Assembly (NCBI GenBank): GCA_913020245.1
Contig: CAJWAD010000013.1
Location: 1-51,995 of the forward strand
DNA: 51,995 nucleotides
Source: an uncultured Oleiphilus sp.
GTDB taxonomy: Bacteria > Pseudomonadota > Gammaproteobacteria > Pseudomonadales > Oleiphilaceae
Reading direction: 5' to 3'
Numbering within the stretch: the stretch's first letter is position 1; each line of letters starts with the position of its first letter. Under the pieces are notes generated by a model. That model had not been told where the DNA came from. It saw nothing but the letters and a program-made list of their open reading frames with translations, and did not search any database. The position numbers and the translations under genes are program-made. Positions 1-6,802 of this stretch are shown piece by piece.

Positions 1-13
1 TGAAATGTTTGTG

Positions 14-19
14 TATAAT
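14..19 (+). promoter_or_regulatory. candidate -10 element upstream of sspA
   Basis: A perfect TATAAT hexamer lies about 54 nt before the sspA start codon. The matching -35 region would fall at or beyond the left window edge, so the promoter cannot be confirmed from this sequence. Confidence 0.4.
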
Positions 20-72
20 CTCTCTCCTTTCCTAGGTTTTGTCCTAGCACCACAGATTTATGAGGTAATTTT

Positions 73-702
73 ATGGGCGTTGTGACCAAGCGGTCTTCAA
101 TGACGTTTTATTCTGACGGCGCGAGCCATTATAGTCATCGTGTGCGCATTGTATTGGCAGAAAAAGGAGTGGCTGTAGAGGTTCAAGATGTTGACCCAGC
201 AAACAAGCCGGCGGAGTTATCTGACCATAACCCTTACAATGAATTACCCACGCTGGTAGATCGTGATTTAGTTTTGTACGAAGCGGATATCATGATGGAA
301 TATTTGGATGAGCGTTTTCCTCATCCCCCGCTTCTGCCTGTTTACCCAGTGGCGCGTGCGCAGAGCCGTCTGATGATGTATCGCATAAAAAAGGATTGGG
401 CGACGCTAGTTGATGCGATCATTGCTGATCCGGATGCAAAAGATGCAAACGCGAAGCGTAAAGAGTTTAAAGAAAGTTTGTTAGCGACAGCGCCAATATT
501 TGCCGAAAAGCCTTACTTTATGAGTGATGAGTTTACGATTGTAGATTGTTGCGTCGCCGCCATTCTATGGCGCTTACCTGTACTGGGTATTGAACTGGTG
601 GAGCCCGCCGCAAAACCAATCCTAACTTACATGGAACGTATCTTTGAGCGAGAGGCGTTCAAAGAGAGCTTATCTGAAATTGAAGTCGAGATGCATGTAT
701 AG
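73..702 (+). CDS. sspA: stringent starvation protein A, SspA (GST-fold, RNA polymerase-associated)
   Basis: SspA binds RNA polymerase holoenzyme and shifts promoter choice in stationary phase, starvation and acid stress. The 209-residue product has a glutathione-S-transferase fold: a thioredoxin-like N-terminal domain at about 9-85 and a helical C-terminal domain at about 92-205. The surface pocket known from E. coli SspA is present as Pro83-His84-Pro85 in the stretch ERFPHPPL, followed by the family hallmark PVYPVAR. Length is close to the usual 205-212. The ATG follows a TGAGG-like ribosome-binding site. It is probably co-transcribed with sspB 50 nt downstream. In related bacteria it follows the cytochrome bc1 genes, which would lie outside the window. 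GST-type catalysis is not expected of this family. Confidence 0.95.
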   Translation: MGVVTKRSSMTFYSDGASHYSHRVRIVLAEKGVAVEVQDVDPANKPAELSDHNPYNELPTLVDRDLVLYEADIMMEYLDERFPHPPLLPVYPVARAQSRLMMYRIKKDWATLVDAIIADPDAKDANAKRKEFKESLLATAPIFAEKPYFMSDEFTIVDCCVAAILWRLPVLGIELVEPAAKPILTYMERIFEREAFKESLSEIEVEMHV

Positions 703-752
703 CGCGCATCTCATATACGTTATAACGAACGCATTTTCGCTTAGGGGGAGGC

Positions 753-1178
753 ATGACGCCGAGTAGGCCATATCTAGTTCGAGCATTAAATGAGTGGATT
801 GTCGATAATGACATGACGCCATATCTTGTTGTTGATGCTGGAATTCAAGGTGTGAGTGTGCCTGATGACTATGTCACAAATGGACAAATTATTTTAAATG
901 TGAGTCCTGGCGCTGTAAATGACCTGTTAATCGAAGATGAAGCGGTAGAGTTCAAGGCCCGTTTTGGCGGCGTTCCCATGGAAGTGTATATCCCTGTTGT
1001 GGCTATTATGGCGATCTACGCAAAAGAAAACGGACAAGGTATGGTGTTCGGTGCAGAGCCGGGTGCTCCTGAGCCGCCGCCACTTGACGAAAAGCCTCGT
1101 CCCGCCTTGACGACGGCGAGTGACACAACACCTGCCTCAAGTAGTGCTGCGAAGCCGTCCTTGAAAATTGTTAAGTAG
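753..1178 (+). CDS. sspB: ClpXP adaptor protein SspB
   Basis: SspB tethers ssrA-tagged proteins from stalled ribosomes, and other clients such as RseA, to the ClpXP protease. The 141-residue protein has the folded substrate-binding domain at about 5-105, a flexible Pro/Ala/Ser/Thr-rich linker at about 105-133, and a C-terminal tail ending SLKIVK. That tail corresponds to the XB motif that docks on the ClpX zinc-binding domain (E. coli ends in LRVVK). A strong ribosome-binding site, GGGGGAG, precedes the ATG. It lies directly downstream of sspA, the usual pairing. Nothing appears to be missing: both the tag-binding domain and the ClpX-tethering peptide are intact. Confidence 0.95.
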   Translation: MTPSRPYLVRALNEWIVDNDMTPYLVVDAGIQGVSVPDDYVTNGQIILNVSPGAVNDLLIEDEAVEFKARFGGVPMEVYIPVVAIMAIYAKENGQGMVFGAEPGAPEPPPLDEKPRPALTTASDTTPASSSAAKPSLKIVK

Positions 1179-1224
1179 ATTGTTGTTGAGGGCTTTATAG
1201 CTCATTTAGTAGCTTGTCTTGCTG

Positions 1225-1815
1225 CTAAGTAACGCCGAACAACTCGGTTTCTATCTGGTTACAAAGCGCATTGCTTGTTATAAGCATTGCCTCGGTAGCG
1301 CGCGCTGTTGAATTAGCTTTGAGGGCTATCTCTATATCGTCTTCGAGTTTCAGATCTGATATTTTTCCGTTTTCGAATCCGTTGATTGCGATGACATGAA
1401 TATTCTTTTCATGTGCAGTTTGCGCCGCTTGTACGATGTTTCCGCAGTTTCCGTCTATTGATAGTACGATAAGGCAGTCTCCAGGGTTGCCCATCGCACG
1501 TATCTGTTTAGCAAAAACATTATGGTAGTTGCCATCTTTCGCGATAGCCGAAATAGTTGATGAATCAGCAGATAGATTGATTGCTGGTAGACTAGGGCGT
1601 TCAAACTCTTGTTGGTGCATTAGGCAAGTGGTCAACAAGCCTGCAATGGGTGATGCGTATCCGTTGCCGCAGACCAGTACTTTGCCATCGTTCAAAAGTG
1701 TTTGTGTGACGATCTGACAAGCTCGTTCGATGGGTTCGACCAAGTATTCTATGCTTGCTGCAAAGTCATCGACAGCCTCGCATAGGTAGTTAGGAATAGG
1801 AGGGAGTTCGCTCAT
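1225..1815 (-). CDS. diaA: SIS-domain protein, DiaA-like (DnaA initiator-associating factor / GmhA paralogue)
   Basis: This 196-residue single-SIS-domain protein has exactly the length of E. coli DiaA, a homotetramer that binds DnaA and promotes orderly initiation at oriC. Shared landmarks are a CGNG loop at 49-52, ERPSLPAI at 72-79 and the IRAMGNPGD segment. It sits last in the lpoA-yraN-diaA operon, the DiaA neighbourhood. Annotation pipelines often call such proteins phosphoheptose isomerase (GmhA). Against that, by my recalled alignment the catalytic-type histidine in the ExxH segment near the C-terminus is a methionine here (E175, M177). The loop after CGNG (YASPIAG) also differs. I infer a non-catalytic DiaA role. 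A sugar-phosphate isomerase function is less likely but not excluded. Confidence 0.8.
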   Translation of the reverse strand: MSELPPIPNYLCEAVDDFAASIEYLVEPIERACQIVTQTLLNDGKVLVCGNGYASPIAGLLTTCLMHQQEFERPSLPAINLSADSSTISAIAKDGNYHNVFAKQIRAMGNPGDCLIVLSIDGNCGNIVQAAQTAHEKNIHVIAINGFENGKISDLKLEDDIEIALKANSTARATEAMLITSNALCNQIETELFGVT

Positions 1816-1823
1816 TTAATGCC

Positions 1824-2165
1824 CTAGATAGTAAATGCGTTGCGCAGCCAGTCCATCGAATTCTGAGAGAAGGCGACAACGTCGAAACGTATATTACGAT
1901 GCCAAAATTTTTTTTCGTTCAAATAGTGCTGCGCTGCTTTAATTACACGTTGTTGTTTTTTAGGCGTGACGCTCGCCATGGCGCCGCCAAATAATTCCGA
2001 CTTCCTGTACCTTACTTCAATAAATACAATTGTATCAGCATCCTCCATGATTAGGTCGATTTCACCCATTCGGCAATGGTAATTTCGGTCGATGAATATG
2101 AGGCCTTGTCGGTTTAAAAAACGTCTTGCCTTATTTTCATAGCTAAGTCCTTTTAGCTGGTGCAT
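1824..2165 (-). CDS. yraN: YraN family protein (UPF0102, nuclease-like fold)
   Basis: This small conserved protein of the UPF0102 family has a restriction-endonuclease-like fold. Its core pattern is GEIDLI, then FIEVRYR, then a basic helix (TPKKQQRVIKAA), resembling the E-x(n)-D-x(n)-ExK layout of that superfamily. Its cellular role is not established. I start it at the ATG at 2165 (113 residues, MHQLKG...) because AAAGGA lies about 6 nt upstream. The frame also allows a TTG start at 2180 that overlaps the lpoA stop codon. It lies between lpoA and diaA, the standard order in gammaproteobacteria, with only 8 nt to diaA. Confidence 0.88.
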   Translation of the reverse strand: MHQLKGLSYENKARRFLNRQGLIFIDRNYHCRMGEIDLIMEDADTIVFIEVRYRKSELFGGAMASVTPKKQQRVIKAAQHYLNEKKFWHRNIRFDVVAFSQNSMDWLRNAFTI

Positions 2166-2176
2166 GCACAATCCTT

Positions 2177-3985
2177 TCAATAAATTATTGAGGGTTTACC
2201 GCGTTTAAACTCTACCCATTGTAGCTCGCGTATTACTTGGCCCTCATCTGAGATACTCAGTAAGCCCGTGAGGCCAGGTATATGAGCTGTCGGGATTTTG
2301 CGTAACAAACTTAAGCGAGGGGCTAATGTGTACGCGTCTGCTCCTAGCGCAAAAAACCTACTGTAAGCTTTTGCTAAGTTTGGTTGGTAAGTATCCACTT
2401 GCTGCTTGAGCGTATTACTTTTATTGAGAACCCATGGCATCTCAATAAACTGTATACCGTTTAGGTCGTTATTATCGTTTGTGTTGTAGGGGTCGTTCGC
2501 CTGTTGCATCGCATATACAGGAATATCTTTAGCAAAGTTAAACGCTAATAGTGGCTTTACCTGTTTGCTTGTTTTGGCGTTGGCAATCATAAATATGGCA
2601 TCGAGATCTTTGCGTCTCCGCGGTTCAGATTCGAGATTCAGTCCGGTGATCTGGCGCAGATTTTTTGCTCGATTTTTACTTTGCGACGTCGCGACAAGAT
2701 CTGCTACTGCGTTACTGAGCGCCTGGTCATTTTTATAAAAGCTTGTTTCGAGAACGTTCCCACCTAGTGTCTTGAATTGTTCAGTAAAGCTCTTGGTTAA
2801 ACGCTCTCCTCTGGCATTTCTGGGCGCTAAGATTGCAACCCGTTGTTGATTATTCTTTGAAATATTTTTGACGATTTGCGTGATTTCGTCCTCTGGGTTG
2901 AGGCTAAAAATATATAAATTGTCATTGCCTGAGATTGTTGCTGTTGGCTGGTTTAAGGCGAGAATGGGGGCAGATTTCTCGTAACCTTCATTTATTTTAT
3001 CGACCAGGTTTTTCGAAAGTGGACCGACGATTAGCGTTCGCTCGCTGGCTGCTTTTTGGTAAAGCACGTCTAATGATTGTTTTTGCGTGTCAAATAGTTC
3101 GATATTTAAGCTGGTTGAGTAAGGCGCTTTTGCAAAGTGCTGGGTTAAAAAACCATCCCGTATCGCGCTACCTGCTCGCTCAAGCCGACCGCTAAGAGGG
3201 AGAGCCAGAATAACTTTTTCAGGCGTTGTATTGGGTAATCGGTTGAGAAGTTCCAGCTCAAGTGGCAAAGCCTGAGTCGCAGGGTGTGCGGGCCATCTTT
3301 CGCGCCAAATGATCAGTGCTTCATACTGCTCATCTAGGCTGCTTTGTTGTAGTTTCATGCTGCGCGCGAGTTCTAACCAGGCAATGACATCTTGGTTTCT
3401 GCCCTGGTATTGATATTCGGCGAGTATTTCGCGTGGACTTTGACGTAGCAGTAGCCAAACTTCTTCGTTTATGCGCGGGGTATCATCTAGCGAAAAAAGG
3501 GTGCTGTGCTCGCTGAGTGTTATAGCGGCTTGTAATGGTTGATTAATCGTCTCTAGTGCCCGCTTACGCTGGCTAATACGTCGCTGTTGCTGTTCAATTG
3601 AAGTCTGAAGTAGTTCGTTAGTGCTAAAGTTAGACAGTAAGTTAGTGATGGTTGCTATGTCACCGTAATCGAGAGCAATATCAAGCGAAAGATCATAATA
3701 ACGGTTTCGTTGTTCGTTCGTCATTGAGTCGATGGGAATAGAAAGTAATGCAGCATACGCCTGTGCTTCAAGTTCGTTTTCATATAAAAGTTCGGCCGCT
3801 TGCAGGCGCAGTGAGGTTTGTTCTGAGATTGACTTAGCTTGATCGGCTAGTCTCAGAAGGCTTTGGCCTGAGGTCGAGGGCTTGGTACTTGTTACGTCCT
3901 CTACTATTTCTAATTCGGGGTTATTAGCGCAAGCGGATAACAAAATAGACCATACAATAATGCAAACATACTTGAGTTTTTTCAT
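2177..3985 (-). CDS. lpoA: penicillin-binding protein activator LpoA (outer-membrane lipoprotein)
   Basis: LpoA is an outer-membrane lipoprotein that reaches through the periplasm to activate the peptidoglycan synthase PBP1a. From the ATG at 3985 the product is about 602 residues. It begins with a basic n-region and hydrophobic stretch ending in the lipobox LLSAC, with Cys19 as the lipidated residue. Ala at +2 predicts sorting to the outer membrane. The N-terminal third is a helical TPR-like region. From about residue 255 (ILALPLSGRLERAG) it becomes a periplasmic-binding-protein-like fold, the LppC/LpoA architecture. Another in-frame ATG exists at 4022-4024 but would put 13 residues before the signal peptide. 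It heads the lpoA-yraN-diaA operon and is divergent from rsmI. Confidence 0.9.
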   Translation of the reverse strand: MKKLKYVCIIVWSILLSACANNPELEIVEDVTSTKPSTSGQSLLRLADQAKSISEQTSLRLQAAELLYENELEAQAYAALLSIPIDSMTNEQRNRYYDLSLDIALDYGDIATITNLLSNFSTNELLQTSIEQQQRRISQRKRALETINQPLQAAITLSEHSTLFSLDDTPRINEEVWLLLRQSPREILAEYQYQGRNQDVIAWLELARSMKLQQSSLDEQYEALIIWRERWPAHPATQALPLELELLNRLPNTTPEKVILALPLSGRLERAGSAIRDGFLTQHFAKAPYSTSLNIELFDTQKQSLDVLYQKAASERTLIVGPLSKNLVDKINEGYEKSAPILALNQPTATISGNDNLYIFSLNPEDEITQIVKNISKNNQQRVAILAPRNARGERLTKSFTEQFKTLGGNVLETSFYKNDQALSNAVADLVATSQSKNRAKNLRQITGLNLESEPRRRKDLDAIFMIANAKTSKQVKPLLAFNFAKDIPVYAMQQANDPYNTNDNNDLNGIQFIEMPWVLNKSNTLKQQVDTYQPNLAKAYSRFFALGADAYTLAPRLSLLRKIPTAHIPGLTGLLSISDEGQVIRELQWVEFKRGKPSIIY

Positions 3986-4053
3986 GAGTTTAGCTTTAGA
4001 GTGGTTGCCGACGACTGTTATCATACGTGCATTCTATAGTGAGGGGCTTTAAA

Positions 4054-4887
4054 TTGGAAAGTGCGATTTATATTGTGGCAACACCAATTGGTAATATGCG
4101 TGATATCACGCGACGAGCGATTGATGTTTTGAGTGAAGTAGATTTTATTGCTGCGGAAGACACGCGCATGAGCCGTCGTTTGTTAGAGCAGCTAGATATC
4201 GATACGCCAATGGTTTCTTTGCATGAGCACAATGAAAGGCAAAAGTCGCAGATACTGATTGATAAAGTTTCAGCGGGTGGCTCTATGGCTTTAATTTCTG
4301 ACGCCGGCACGCCCCTTATCTCAGACCCTGGATATTTTCTGGTGAAACAAGCAAAGGCGTCTGGTGTGCGATGTATACCCGTGCCAGGCGCTTGTGCTTT
4401 GGTTGCAGCGTTAAGTGTGTCCGGTCTTTCTTCCGCGCGCTTTTCATTTGAGGGCTTTTTGCCTCATAAGACAGGCGCAAAAAAAGCGGAGTTAGAGCGA
4501 TTGATTAGCGAAACAAGAACAATGATTTTTTATGAGTCGCCTCATCGTATTTTGGAAACGTTGCGCTTGTGTGCAGAGCTATTCGCTGATAGGCAAATGG
4601 CATTGGCGAGAGAGATTACAAAACGTTTTGAAACATATTTAACGGGGCCAGTTAACGAGGTCTTGAGTATTGTCGAATCAGATTTGATGCAGCAAAAAGG
4701 CGAGTTTGTTTTAATGATTGAGGGAGGAGCGCAACTAAAACCCTCAAGTTTGAGTGATAGCCAGCGAACTTTACTGAAGAGTTTATTGCAAGAATTGCCA
4801 CCTAAGAAAGCGGCGGCGTTGATAGCCGATTATACCGGAATAAATAAACGCGAAGTTTATAATGAAGCGGTTGCGCTTCGACAATAG
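4054..4887 (+). CDS. rsmI: 16S rRNA (cytidine-1402-2'-O)-methyltransferase RsmI
   Basis: RsmI 2'-O-methylates C1402 of 16S rRNA in the decoding centre, using S-adenosylmethionine. It belongs to the tetrapyrrole-methylase fold. Visible motifs are YIVATPIGNMRDIT at the N-terminus, AAEDTR, LHEHNE, the glycine-rich SDAGTPLISDPG, VPGACA and FYESPHR, with the usual C-terminal KKAAALIADYTG region. I choose the TTG at 4054 (277 residues) because GAGGGG lies 7 nt upstream and the family N-terminus starts just before the YIVATPIGN motif. A GTG at 4027 gives a longer frame without such support. It is divergent from lpoA, as in E. coli. Confidence 0.93.
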   Translation: MESAIYIVATPIGNMRDITRRAIDVLSEVDFIAAEDTRMSRRLLEQLDIDTPMVSLHEHNERQKSQILIDKVSAGGSMALISDAGTPLISDPGYFLVKQAKASGVRCIPVPGACALVAALSVSGLSSARFSFEGFLPHKTGAKKAELERLISETRTMIFYESPHRILETLRLCAELFADRQMALAREITKRFETYLTGPVNEVLSIVESDLMQQKGEFVLMIEGGAQLKPSSLSDSQRTLLKSLLQELPPKKAAALIADYTGINKREVYNEAVALRQ

Positions 4888-4978
4888 CATTGTAAATTAG
4901 TGTGAAATTGATCAAAATATACACATGGCAAGCAAATGTGTAACCGGTCATTCTCCGGTAGCTAATCTGGGTAACAAT

Positions 4979-5665
4979 ATGAGCAGAACTCGGGGTCTGT
5001 ATATAAATAAGAACGGTATGTGGCGCTTACTGTTGTGTATTTTTGTTTGCCTATGTTCTATTCGGGTCTTTGCAGTAGAGCTTTTGTCTGAAGGGGCTTT
5101 GGAATCGGTATCAGCTGTCGCAGGTGAAAGTGCTGAGGAAATTCTCAATGCAGTTGGCGCGCCTTCAGCAGGATTAGAAGTCGATGACGGCTTTGAGCGT
5201 TTGCCCTTTCGTACGCGTATCGAAGTTGGGGTGGATGACATTGATGATGTAGCCCAGGCGCTAGATTTTGCATTGACCCAGGAGGTTGAAAGTTGGGCAT
5301 CGGATATTAGGCAGCGCGTCGGTGATGCGTTTGAGGTGAGCACCCTTGATCGTCTGCCTCTTGATGAAGCCTTTACTAATTTCAATGCGAATGCGTTGGT
5401 GGATGAGGGGGTTAGGTTGGTCGAAGTCTTCGTAGGTGGCGAAAGCGCAGATGATGCCACTTCATATCAGTCGAGTCGCGTAGAACAAACCTTGCAACTG
5501 ATTGATTCGGGCGTCGATTCGATTGAGTATCGTTTTGAGCGTTACATTGAGTTGACCGCAACAGTTGATGCGGATCCTTTTGACAATGGGCGAACAATCG
5601 GCAGTGGTTATATCTCCCAGCTGCGTTCATCTGGGTCAGTGAGTCTCACGCGTGTACGCGATTAA
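4979..5665 (+). CDS. uncharacterised acidic exported protein
   Basis: I do not recognise a family. The frame is open from ATG 4925. ATGs at 4979 and 5018 fit a signal peptide better, and none has a convincing ribosome-binding site. Starting at 4979 gives a basic n-region, a hydrophobic core (LLLCIFVCLCSI) and a cleavage-like RVFA/VE junction. The predicted mature part of about 196 residues is extremely acidic: roughly 40 Asp/Glu against about 14 Arg, no lysine and no cysteine. It alternates amphipathic helical stretches with a C-terminal half that looks strand-rich (YIELTATVDADPF). There is no second membrane segment and no lipobox. It sits between rsmI and rnpB, where I recall no gene in Pseudomonas, and is probably periplasmic or secreted. 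The opposite-strand frame over it looks like a shadow. Confidence 0.65.
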   Translation: MSRTRGLYINKNGMWRLLLCIFVCLCSIRVFAVELLSEGALESVSAVAGESAEEILNAVGAPSAGLEVDDGFERLPFRTRIEVGVDDIDDVAQALDFALTQEVESWASDIRQRVGDAFEVSTLDRLPLDEAFTNFNANALVDEGVRLVEVFVGGESADDATSYQSSRVEQTLQLIDSGVDSIEYRFERYIELTATVDADPFDNGRTIGSGYISQLRSSGSVSLTRVRD

Positions 5666-5688
5666 TCGGTTATTTTCTCAGCTTTTGC

Positions 5689-5717
5689 TTGATCTTTTTC
5701 TCATCTGCCTTTATTTT
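5689..5717 (+). promoter_or_regulatory. candidate rnpB promoter
   Basis: A TTGATC (-35, 5689-5694) is followed after exactly 17 bp by TATTTT (-10, 5712-5717). A start about 7 nt further on falls at 5725, the first base of RNase P helix P1. That agreement is the main support, since the -10 match by itself is modest. Confidence 0.5.
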
Positions 5718-5724
5718 CCATATT

Positions 5725-6066
5725 GAGTTTGCCAGGCAGTCGCTTCGTTAAACGAAGAGGAAAGTCCGGGCTCCGAAGAGCAGAGTGCCAGGTAATACCT
5801 GGGGGGCGTGAGCCTACGGAAAGTGCAGCAGAAAGTGTACCGCCAGCCTGGTAAGTTCAGGAAGGTAAGGGTGAAAAGGTGCGGTAAGAGCGCACCGCGC
5901 GACTGGTAACAGCTCGTGGCGATGGTAAACCCCACTCGGAGCAAGACCAAATAGAAATCTAATAGTGCGGCTCGTGCTGGATTTGGGTAGGTTGCTTGAG
6001 CCTGTTGGTGACGACTGGCCTAGATGAATGACTGTCCATGACAGAACCCGGCTTATCGGCAAACTC
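5725..6066 (+). ncRNA. rnpB: RNase P RNA (class A, M1 RNA)
   Basis: This is the catalytic RNA of ribonuclease P, which removes 5' leaders from pre-tRNAs together with the RnpA protein. The universally conserved P4-forming segments are both present: GAGGAAAGTCCGGGCTCC at about 5757-5774 and ACAGAACCCGGCTTATCGG at about 6041-6059. The ends GAGTTTGCC and GGCAAACTC pair to make the 9-bp P1 helix, which sets the boundaries. Other class A landmarks are GCGTGAGCCTACGGAAAGTGC, GGGTGAAAAGGTGCGG with its pairing partner, GGTAAACCCCACTCGGAGCAAGACCAAATAG in pieces, and GGGTAGGTTGCTTGAGCC. Helix P3 is short (CTTCG/CGAAG with a small loop) compared with E. coli. It lies immediately upstream of mraZ, the Pseudomonas-type position. 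Confidence 0.97.
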
Positions 6067-6086
6067 TTTCTTCTTCTTCTTTTTTT
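6058..6086 (+). terminator. pyrimidine-tract end of rnpB
   Basis: The 3' strand of helix P1 is followed at once by a pyrimidine run (TTTCTTCTTCTTC then seven T). This would give a U-rich tail after a strong helix and probably ends the RNase P transcript. There is no separate hairpin after P1, so it is not a textbook intrinsic terminator. Confidence 0.45.
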
Positions 6087-6257
6087 GGCATCAAAAATAA
6101 TCTTAAAATAAATAATCATTCTTAAACTTAAAGTACTTTCTAGCTTTTTGATTTAAGAGCTTTGATATATAAATATTTCTTTCCCTCTAAATTTTTTTTC
6201 TCAAATAAGATTTGATGAAACCTAGCAATTACGCGCGTTTTCGGCGTGCGTTGTTGC

Positions 6258-6286
6258 TTGATTTACCCTGTCTGAATTCCTATAGT
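6258..6286 (+). promoter_or_regulatory. candidate dcw-cluster promoter (Pmra)
   Basis: TTGATT (6258-6263) and TATAGT (6281-6286) are separated by 17 bp, a good sigma-70 arrangement, in a 270-bp AT-rich gap between rnpB and mraZ. The predicted start near 6293 gives an untranslated leader of about 64 nt. The -10 overlaps the first of the MraZ-box-like repeats, which suggests negative autoregulation by MraZ. Confidence 0.6.
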
Positions 6287-6319
6287 GGTGAAAAGTAGAA
6301 AAAAGTGGGTAGAAATGGA
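6285..6319 (+). promoter_or_regulatory. MraZ-box-like operator: four repeats at 10-bp spacing
   Basis: Pentamers GTGGT (6285), GTAGA (6295), GTGGG (6305) and ATGGA (6315) occur at exactly 10-bp intervals. MraZ is known to bind direct GTGGG/TGGGN repeats separated by 5 bp in front of its own gene. The array covers the promoter -10 and the predicted start, the position expected of a repressor site. The second and fourth repeats are imperfect. Confidence 0.6.
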
Positions 6320-6356
6320 TATTTTCTGCTCATAAATGGGGTTTTGAGGGTAATAC

Positions 6357-6800
6357 GTGTTTCTAGGCAGTCACGCAATCAACATGGATGCGAAAGGTCG
6401 CATGGCAATACCGACCAAAATTCGGGAGTCGCTCTCGTCTTTTTGTGGTGGGCGTGTTGTTGTGACTGCGCATACCGAAGAGCGTTGCTTGTTGGTTTAC
6501 CCAGAAACAAAGTGGCTTGAAATCCTCCCTAATATCGAAAAACTCCCAACGTTTAACAAAGCCGCTCGGCGCTTTCAGCGTCTCTTGATTGGGTATGCAA
6601 CACCTTTAGAAATGGATGGCAATGGCCGCATTTTATTGTCGTCGACTTTGCGTGATTATGCTGGGTTGGAGAAGAAGACCATGCTCGTCGGACAAGGCAG
6701 TAAGTTCGAGCTGTGGAGCGAGGAGCGCTGGTTTGCTTGCTTGGATGATTCGGACGTCGGTGACGACATTCCGGATGAACTGAAAAACCTGTCCTTTTAG
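6357..6800 (+). CDS. mraZ: transcriptional regulator MraZ
   Basis: MraZ is a DNA-binding protein that forms ring oligomers and regulates the dcw cluster it heads. The 147-residue product contains two SpoVT/AbrB-type half-domains with the conserved D-x-K/N-GR core: [14 protein letters not shown] at about 11-24 and [14 protein letters not shown] at about 86-99. The GTG start at 6357 is supported by GAGGG 6 nt upstream and by the conserved N-terminus [10 protein letters not shown]. It lies downstream of a promoter and four MraZ-box-like repeats and is followed 2 nt later by rsmH, its usual partner, whose overproduction effects MraZ antagonises in E. coli. Confidence 0.95.
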   Translation: MFLGSHAINMDAKGRMAIPTKIRESLSSFCGGRVVVTAHTEERCLLVYPETKWLEILPNIEKLPTFNKAARRFQRLLIGYATPLEMDGNGRILLSSTLRDYAGLEKKTMLVGQGSKFELWSEERWFACLDDSDVGDDIPDELKNLSF

Positions 6801-6802
6801 TC

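Noticed and set aside
4948-5460. 170-codon leftward open frame opposite the acidic exported protein
   Set aside because: Ser/Thr/Pro/Arg-rich composition typical of an antisense shadow; no ribosome-binding site or domain; the forward frame has a signal peptide.
5711-6119. Leftward open frames across the RNase P RNA
   Set aside because: They lie over a structured RNA gene with clear conserved segments; no coding features.
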